From Tribonema minus (taxonomy: Eukaryota; Sar; Xanthophyceae; Tribonematales; Tribonemataceae), in the NCBI GenBank assembly GCA_017506865.1, contig JAFCMP010000549.1, positions 62,001 through 126,000 of the forward strand: a stretch of 64,000 bases of DNA. The letters are read 5' to 3'. The notes below the pieces were generated by a model. The model did not search any database, was not told where the DNA came from, and was given only the letters and a program-made list of their open reading frames with translations. Both the position numbers and the translations under genes were made by a program. Shown in pieces: positions 49,601 through 58,600 of the stretch. The first letter of the stretch is position 1. Each line of letters begins with the position of its first letter.

Positions 49601-52600
49601 AGTGGCCGCAAACCTAACTGTAACCCTAGCCCTAAGGCGCGAACCATAGCAGCGCTCAGCACTGACGGGCTGGGCTCCGCAGCGGCAGCACCTGAGATGA
49701 CGAGGAGGTCAAGGTCATTCGCCGTGGTTTGTGCAGCAGCGCTCAGCGCCTGCCTGAGGTAACACCACGCCAAGGTTTCCAATTAGTCATGTTTTCACAG
49801 CCTTCTTTTCCTTCACATTATTGTGGTAGACTGTTGTGTGCCTGCGTCCATGGCAGCGCTGCGCACTGCCTGGCTGGGCTCCGCAGCGGCAGCGCCTGAG
49901 GCGACAACAAGCTACGGTCATTCACCGATTGCAGAGCTTACAGCATGTGCTTTGACGGTGCCATGTGGCAGCAGCAGCAGCAACGCTCAGCGCCTGGCTG
50001 AGGTGACACCACATTGCAGTTACCAGCTTACTGTGAAGTGAACGTGCCACATTACACGGTCTGTATTTCTACCGCTGTTAATTTCTGTCAACATCGCATG
50101 TCAGTGTCGACAGCAGTGCTCGGCGGTGCCGGGCGGGCCCCCGCAGCGCCAACGCTTTGGGTGACACCGCGCTAGCGTCAAGGACTTTGAGCAACCCGAG
50201 TACTTGCAAGAGTGCCCCCATGTGACAGCCCTCATAGGGGCGCAGCAGGGTAGGTAGCCACAGCTTCAACCCGCACAGAACCAAGTCAAACTACGGAGGA
50301 ATGACTATGGACTTAAGGAGCGCTGCCGATCAGAGCTGCCAGAGCTGACGGCGCGACGCAGCAGAGCTTCAAGTTGAACAGTGGCCTCACGGAGCAATGT
50401 GGCAGGCGGTAACGACAGGGACAGCTTCAACCCTCACATAATCAAGTCCAACTATGGGCCTGCGGAGCGCTGCAGATGAGTGCCGATAGCGCGGAACATC
50501 AAATTGAACAATGGAGCAACGTGACCAGACCAGACCATCACAGCCTGGTCGCCAGCAGAGCAGAACTTCAGGTCGTTCAACAATGGTTTATGTGATGACC
50601 AGGCTAGCAGAGCAACATGAAACGTACCGTCGCCGCCCCTGTCGCTCGCACTGAGCGCTCTCGCCTCGGAAAGCGTCACAATGAGCGCTGCCAGCTCCTG
50701 GTACTTCAACAGCGCCTCCGCTGGGAGCCCAAACTGCACACGCGGGCGACCGGCATCACATAGGGTAAGGCTAGGGATAGGGGTGGGATAAGGGTGAGGT
50801 TACAAGGTGAAAGTCGCCATACGTGGTGAGGTCATTACCGGTCGGGAGGTGGGAAAGGGGAATGAGTCAGCTGCATGATTGCGTGACTTTGCTGCATACA
50901 TCAGCCACTATCCACGCTGTTTTTCACTCAAGTATGCGTGTGCTCTGCGGCTGCACGTTGCATCGCCAGATGCGCCGCAAGGACCGCGAGCGCGGTGCAC
51001 GCGTCACGGCGTGCAGACCCTGCTTCGAAAGCATCCACGGCGAGTTGTAACTCTAGCTGCAACCGCGTAATTTTCCTGTACCATCAGCCAGTATCCATTG
51101 GTGTCACCCACATGTGCGAGTGCTCTGTGGCTACACACCGTATCGCTAGGTGCGCCGCAAACATTGTCAAGAGCGACACACGCGTCATGATGCTTTCGGG
51201 ATGCATGCGCGTCGCCCGCTGGCGCAGCACGACCAAGGAAAAACATATGTATACAGTACCAAACACAGCAGCTCTGAGGGAATGCACGTACTTCTACTTC
51301 CACATCCATCATGATACCTTGAAGTGAGCGGAATTGACACCGCAGAGCACTGGCGCAGCAGCGCCTTTGCCATCCGTGATGAGGCACGGCACCGCCAGGG
51401 TCCTGCGCGACGCGGTGACCACTAACCCTAACCCTACCACTGATCATACCCTAGCCCGTAGTGATTTCCAAGGCCCGAAGCGTACTGTCCTTCAGGAACG
51501 ACAACCCCAGCACGGACCGCGATTGCTGGAGCTCGTTGAATGTCCGCACTACGCCGCATACTGCACGCGTTGACGTGCTGTTGCTTCTGTGTAGGGTTGC
51601 CAAAACCGTACCTTTTTTACAAATATACTCCGTAAATCGTACCGTAATGTGACCATATACTCCTGCCTATTGAGGTTTTGGAGAACTTCGATACCATTTT
51701 TGCGTCTGGCACAGTAAGCCCGAAGATAAACCTCAGGGCACCCGAAGCTGTGGTCAAGATCAGCATGGTTTACGCTACAAATACCGTTGACCGTATTTAT
51801 TCAATAATACCGTTTTGGCAACCCTACTTCTGTGCCCTAGGCTAGGGTTACTTCTGATTCTGACCCTCATCGTATCTATGGCACTACAACCCTCACCCTT
51901 TTTATTTCTTTTTTTTTGTTTTTAATAATACACGCAATTACGTTGCCCGTGGGCTTACGTTGCCTTGGCATTCACGTCAATCCTAAGGCTAACCGCAACT
52001 CACACAATTATTACCCTACTAACCCTAGAAACATCCTTGCCTGCCTGTACATGAGTGCCAGCGCCTCCTTGACGACGAAGAGCAAGCTAATGCTAACCTC
52101 AACTCTCAATCTTCAACCCTAATAATCCTACAAACACCCTTGCCTGTCTGTACATGAGTGCCAGCGCCTCCTTGACAACGAAGAACGAGCCAAAGTCCCA
52201 CGACACGGCGCCGCGCCTGTTGTCCAGCCGCCGGAGCTCTAGTTCGTAAAGACGCGCACGCATCTGCGGCGTCAAACGATACAAGGGTAAGATGTAGGGT
52301 TAGGGTTAGGGTTAGGATATGAGCGAGTGGCAGCAGCTTGATGACTAAATATCGGCGTGAACTGCGCGTGGTCTGAGTTGAAGTTGGTGTGCTACATACA
52401 GCGCGCGTGCTACAGCCGTTCGCGGCGCCGCGTCTGTTGTCCAGCCGCCGAAGCTCCAGCTTGTACAGCCGTGCGCGCATCTGAGAGGTTGCGCAATCAG
52501 GGTTAGGTTAGGGTCAAGCAGCGTGCAATACAGCGAGCGGCAGGCATACGGGCATGCGATCAATTCATTAAACTTCGATGTAAGGTGCGCCTTGGCCTCA

Positions 52601-55600
52601 GCTAAAGTTGATGTGGTCCGCCCACAGAGCATGCATCAGCCGCGCGCGCATCTGCGGCATCACATGATATCAGGGTAAGATGTAGGGATGGGGATAGGGT
52701 GTGAGCGAGCGGCACGCAAGAGTGCAGCTCCATAATCGAATATCGACGTGAACTGCGCGTGACCTGAGTTGAAGTTGATGTGCTACAGCGCGCGTGTGAA
52801 CCCTGCCCCCGTGCCAAGGCAAATTTCCAGTAAGGGTCAGCCCCGTATAAGATGAGCGCCCCCACCCCCCTTCTATGCTGAGCACTGCAGCAACAACATG
52901 CATACCTCGAAGCTCTCCATGACCGCCTGCCCGATCTTGTTTGACAGATCGCTCCACTCCTTGGGGCGATGGCGGGGGCTGGTGGGACCCCCCGGCCGCA
53001 GCGCTTGCGCCATGGGCGACGCGACTGTTACAGAAGGCGTATTGGTCAAAACAAGAACAAAGAGATTAGATTAGAGGCACAGTGCTCAGCGCATTGCTGA
53101 AGGGCGCAGAAGGGGTGGTGATGCCCCCCCCCCCCCCCCCTGACTGCAATGCATGACGCATTTGGTGCTGGCTGCGGAGTCAAAACCTAACCCTAACCCT
53201 ACTACCAACCCCAATCCTAGTCAGCCGCAGCGCTTGCGCCATGGGCGACGCGACTGTTACAGAAAGCGTAACAGTCGAAGCGAGACGGTCGAACAGAACA
53301 AAAAGGTTGATGGCGCAGTGCGTGGCGCATCGCTGAGGGGCGTAAAAGGAGATGGCGCCGCCCCCCCCTGAATGCGACGCATAACGCACCACTCGTTGCT
53401 AGCTGCGGAGTCAAATTCCTAACCCTAACCCTACTAGTAGCCCTAATTAGTAGACGCACATGTTGCAGTGCATGGCGCATCGCAATAGGGCACAGAATGC
53501 GAGGGTGTATTCTGACCCCCTGCCCCCCCCTCCCCCGAACTACAACGTGTGGCACACGCCCATTGCAGACGATGAAACAGCAGCGAAGTCAGAAAACAAG
53601 GGACGCGTCCATTGTAGCATGCACGGGGTGGAGAAGTGAAGGGAGGCCATTGTGCAAGTTGAGGTTACTGCCCTCCTGAAGCAAGTTGTTTTGAGGTATG
53701 GACAGTGCAGGCAAGTGATGCGTAGAAGTACAAACTTACTGCCCTCCTGGATGCAAGTTGTTTTGAGATATGGACGACACGGGCAAGCAATGTATATACT
53801 ACATGCATACCGCGTATGGCGCGCTAGGGCGGGCCGCGACTCTCACTGCCCTCCTACAGTATTTGTAATGCATACTGTTTTGGTGTATGGACGGTCCGAG
53901 CAAGGGATGTATACAATACATACCACCTTCGTGCTTTAACCCGGAAGCTCGCCTCACTTGCGCCTGCTGGTCGAGGCGCAAGCGCATGGCGCGCTAGAGC
54001 GGGCCGCGACTCTCACTGCCCTCCTAGGGCAAGTTGTTTTGAGGCATGGATGGTGAGGTATGGATGGCGCGGGCAAGCGATGTATACATACATACTGCCT
54101 TCTTGCTTCAACCCAGAAGCTCGCCTCTTGCTTAGGGTTAGGGTTAGGGTTAACCCTAACCCTAACCCTAAACCTAACCCTAAGCTCGAGCTGGTGAAGC
54201 AGTGCCTATCAGAGCAGCTTGCTGTAGTGCCGGAGCTTTCAACACTGTCTCTGGCTTCAAGAGTTTTGCAATGCAGAGATTGCTATATCCTCGAATCCCC
54301 TCTCTTGTCATTACTAGGGAAAGAGAGCAAGGCATTGCCTGATGTAGTCAACCTCACCGTGAGGTCTTTCTGCACCTACGTGCTGCTACTTCAACCCGGA
54401 AGCTTCGAGACACACTACGCTTCGCACTGTTGTTGCTTATGGCTGAGTTGCAGCATCGGCGATTGTCGCCACTTGCCTGGCGATACGCCGGGGGAGTTGG
54501 GGGGGCTGGGGGATGGTGTATCGCGCTGCTGCTGCTGCTGCAGCTGCTGCTGCAGGTCTGCGGGTGCCATGCCAGCTGCGGCAGCGGCAGCTGTGGCGGA
54601 GGCAAACAGTAACGACAGCACTTCTTTCGTGAGATTGCCAGTTTGCAGGACAGGAAGCGGTGCGATTTGAACACTATTTACCGTGTTTCAAAGCAGTAAC
54701 TTCAAGTGCTTCAAGAAGCAGCTGTGCAGTTTTCGTCTAGCGATGTAACATGCAGAGCACGCGAGTAGCATCCACTGACCCTGTGAAAATGACAATCAGC
54801 TACACATTCACATTCTATGCAGGTACTGGACGTGATGGCGCCACACAACAATGGCGCCGCAGGAAGGCGCTGCTGCCCTCCCGCTTTTGCCTCCAGGGGC
54901 GGGGCATTAGCACTTGAGCTTTGTACCGCATGTTTTGCCCCACGACACCGCTGCATGTGGTGCAGACATCACACACTTGTGACACAGCAGCGTCCATTTC
55001 ATAAATTATTCCTCACCGCCGCATGTGGTGCAGGTATCACACACTTGTGACACAGCAGCACCCATTTCATGAATCAATTCCTGCGTTGCCTACCAGCCAG
55101 GGCTCTGCTTCAGCTACGTGCCTCGTTTGTTGGTCAGTGCCAGACAACACGTGATGGCACTGCGCTGGTGGTTCCCCGAGTCTCTCCGCAAAAACTTCAC
55201 ATTCTATTCATACGCTTGCTATGAATCAATTCCCCACCTGTGGCAATGGCGGCGGCGGCGTCTTCCGCGGCGACATAGAGCGACACCAGCACGCTCCTGT
55301 CGCCAGTTTCATGAATACATTTCCCACCCGTGGCATGTGGTGCAGGCATAACACAATTGTGACACAGGAGCACCCAGTTCATGAATGAATTCCTCACCCG
55401 TGGCGATGGCGGCGGCGGCGTCTTCGGCTGCAACGTAGAGCGACACCAGCGCGCTCCTGTCGCCGGGCGTCTTGTGATAGAAGTCCGCGCAGATCCAGCC
55501 AAAGACCTTGCCGTGCATGTCGTCGCTGCCGCCCCTGCGTGCGCGACGCAACGCGGCAGTTACGAATTGTGATTACGTGTGGTGCTCAATGAGTTGCAGG

Positions 55601-58600
55601 CAGTCTCAAAATGACTGCCGCGTGTCGTATCGGTCAACCCGTAACGAGCGTGGGGTATACAGGCATGCAATCCAACCAGAGGCCTTATTGTGCATATCGT
55701 CGCTGCGCCCCTGCACGCGCGACGCGCCACGGGCGGTTACGAGACACGTCAAAGTATATGAACAGCGACATCAGCACAGCTGCCGCCGCTAGGTGCCAAT
55801 CAGTTTAGCAGACGGAATAGGCCCAGGCTGAGATCGCGCCATGTATGTGTCATAGTTGCTGCCACTGCGAATTCACAAGCGCTGCAGACCATCACGCGTG
55901 AAAAGGTCGTTTGCAAGCCTAGTGAAAAACAACGGCATGTGAACAGACACTTGAAGTTCTGGAGTACTTCAAAATACGTGCCAGTGCATGCTCCCAGAGG
56001 CGGGTTCTCTAAGTAAATACCCGAGCTACGCCGAGGCACTGACTGTCGAACAAGACTCAGAAGGGCAGAACAACAGCACGTGAAGCGACGATTGAAGTTC
56101 AGAGTACTTCAAAATCAGTGCCGCGCTCCCCAAGCCGGATGTACCACAGTAAACATTTAAGTTGATCCAGCCAGAGGCATTGTTTGTCAAGTAGGAATCA
56201 CAGCTACTGAGTAGAGTAAGACTCAGAAGGCGTGCTTGAACCCAAACCTATGTCTGCGTGCAATCAGCAACGCTGTGCTGCAGGGCAACTTGCCAGTCAC
56301 AGCTGCGCCTAGACGCACAATCCGATGGTATCTCAGCGGTGTCGCTCTCGGCGTGGTAGAGAGTTAACCGTATCTCACAACAATTACTTCATGCTGCCAA
56401 AGAGCACCTACATGTTGCACCACGGTAGAAGCGATACAAGCCAGCCACTAACTTCATGCTGTGAAGAGCACCTACTTCGAAGTACATGTTTCACCATGCA
56501 AGAAGCAACACAAGCCAGCCATGCGCAGCGGTCAATCGCTGAGTGCTGCCCTTGGTGCTCACTTTGCAGCCTGCTGCGGCTGCGGAGCATCGCTCTCGGC
56601 ACGCCTGAGAGAAAGACGCGTCTCAAAACAGTCGCATCGTGCCGGGAGCGTACATACATGTTTCACCCCGCAATACAAGATGAAAGTCGGCCCTGTGCAG
56701 CGGTCAATTGCTGAGCACTGCCCCTGGTACTCACTTTGCGGCCTGCTGCGGCTGCGGAGCGATGCCCACGTAGAGTATCAGCCACGTGCCCCTTGCCTGC
56801 ATCGAAGGGGGGGGCAGGGGGGGGAACTTTGAGTGTGCGATGCACACAATTCATGTTCATGAACTGTGGTTTAAAGAGATTCATAACATACCGCCACGTG
56901 CCCCGCGCCTGCCGATGGGGGGACAGTGAGTTTTTTAGCACCAAGCATGACACTACCACTGTGGCATAGGTGACAAATATGCACAATCAGCAACAGTAAC
57001 TTCATTCGGTGATGCACGATGCGCACACATACATACCCGTGTGTGCGCCTGCACCGCGTCCACACAAGCAAAAAGCAACTGCAACTTCAATAGGTGACAC
57101 ACGATGAGCATACATACATACCCACGATTGTGCCTGCATTTGCGTCCACCCACGCTCTCAGCTGCGGCTTCAGAGCAAACACAACTTCAGGTGACGCACG
57201 ACAAGCATACATACGTACCCGTGTCTGCGCCTGCACCGCGTCCACCCACGCTCTCAGCTGCGGCTTCACAGTGCTCTTGTATTGCTCCTGCAAATGGCAC
57301 CAACAACCATGCAGTGCGTCAGAGCAAAGGCAGAAGCTTCGCGCAAAGGACCACATGCACAGGACAGCAGGGAATGGGGCAGTCAGGGAGTGCTGTGCGG
57401 GATGCTCACTCAGAGTGTGACTCATAGTTTGACTCAGAGTGATTATCCGGTCGAGGGTGAGAGATCTGGGCAAAAGCGTGGTGTCACAATCATAATCCTT
57501 CAACGTGCCTGCTTCGGAGTTCTTTGAAACACGTGTTTTCTGCTCATATGCCGAGAGGGGCGTTGGGTGAGGTTCCCATCAAAGCATCAAGCACAGGCCC
57601 GAGGGGCCCTACTGTCAGGACTGATGATGGTGTAAGTCAAACTGCTTTGTTGTTCGACGGCACACTGCCACACTGTCTCGGTCAGTGGCAATGACAACTT
57701 TGTGCGCAAGTGGGCCACAAAGTGATGGTGGCTGTTGTCGGATGTTCTCTATGGTTGCTGGCAGCTGGCTCCCTGCCATCGACATCTCACAGCAGCATAC
57801 ACCGCCCCACCGACGGTGGTTGTAGTCAATTGTACCCCCAGCCTCCCTGCCATCGATATCTCACAACTGCCACATTGACAGTGCTGCAGTCGTTTGTACC
57901 CCAGCTGTCCCCGGCCACTGCAGATAGTCGGCTCCGCTGACATCCATCCCTTCAACAAAGGCTCACGACCGCCAATGATTTCGCTTGCATACAACAGCAT
58001 GGATCGTTGAAGCCATCTACGCCTGATCCCCACCACCATTGTGACACAGCGGCCAACTTCAAGCTCTACGTGACGACATGCGCGATCACTGTCAAAGCCG
58101 CAACCATCTTGGCTGCTGAGCACTGATTCCTGTGCTGTTGAGCACTGCCGCACCTGACTCTCTGCCGTGACCATGTAGACGGAGGCGAAAGGCGCCTTGT
58201 ACCAGTCCTCAGGTATGTCATACCTGCAAAGGAGCGGGGATGGAAGCCAAAGTTCAAGTGTGACGCTCGCATTGACCGAGGGCAGAGCAGACATCGTGCG
58301 CTGTGGCGTACATTAATGGTACTTGGGGTATGTATGTAGACGGATGCAAAAGGCGCCTTGTATTAGTCCTCAGCAATGTCATACCTGCGAGGGAGCCGAC
58401 GCTATCAGGACGGAAGCGGGAGCTCAAGTGTGACGCTCACATTGACTGAAGAGCAAATGTTGAGCATCTAGGCTGCGGCCTACATGTTTGCTATCACGGT
58501 CCTTGGGGTATGTACAAATACAAGGCAAAAGGCGCCTTGCACGTCATGCCCGCAGGAGGGCCAGCTAAAGTCAACAATGACGACGACGGCATGAGCAAAG

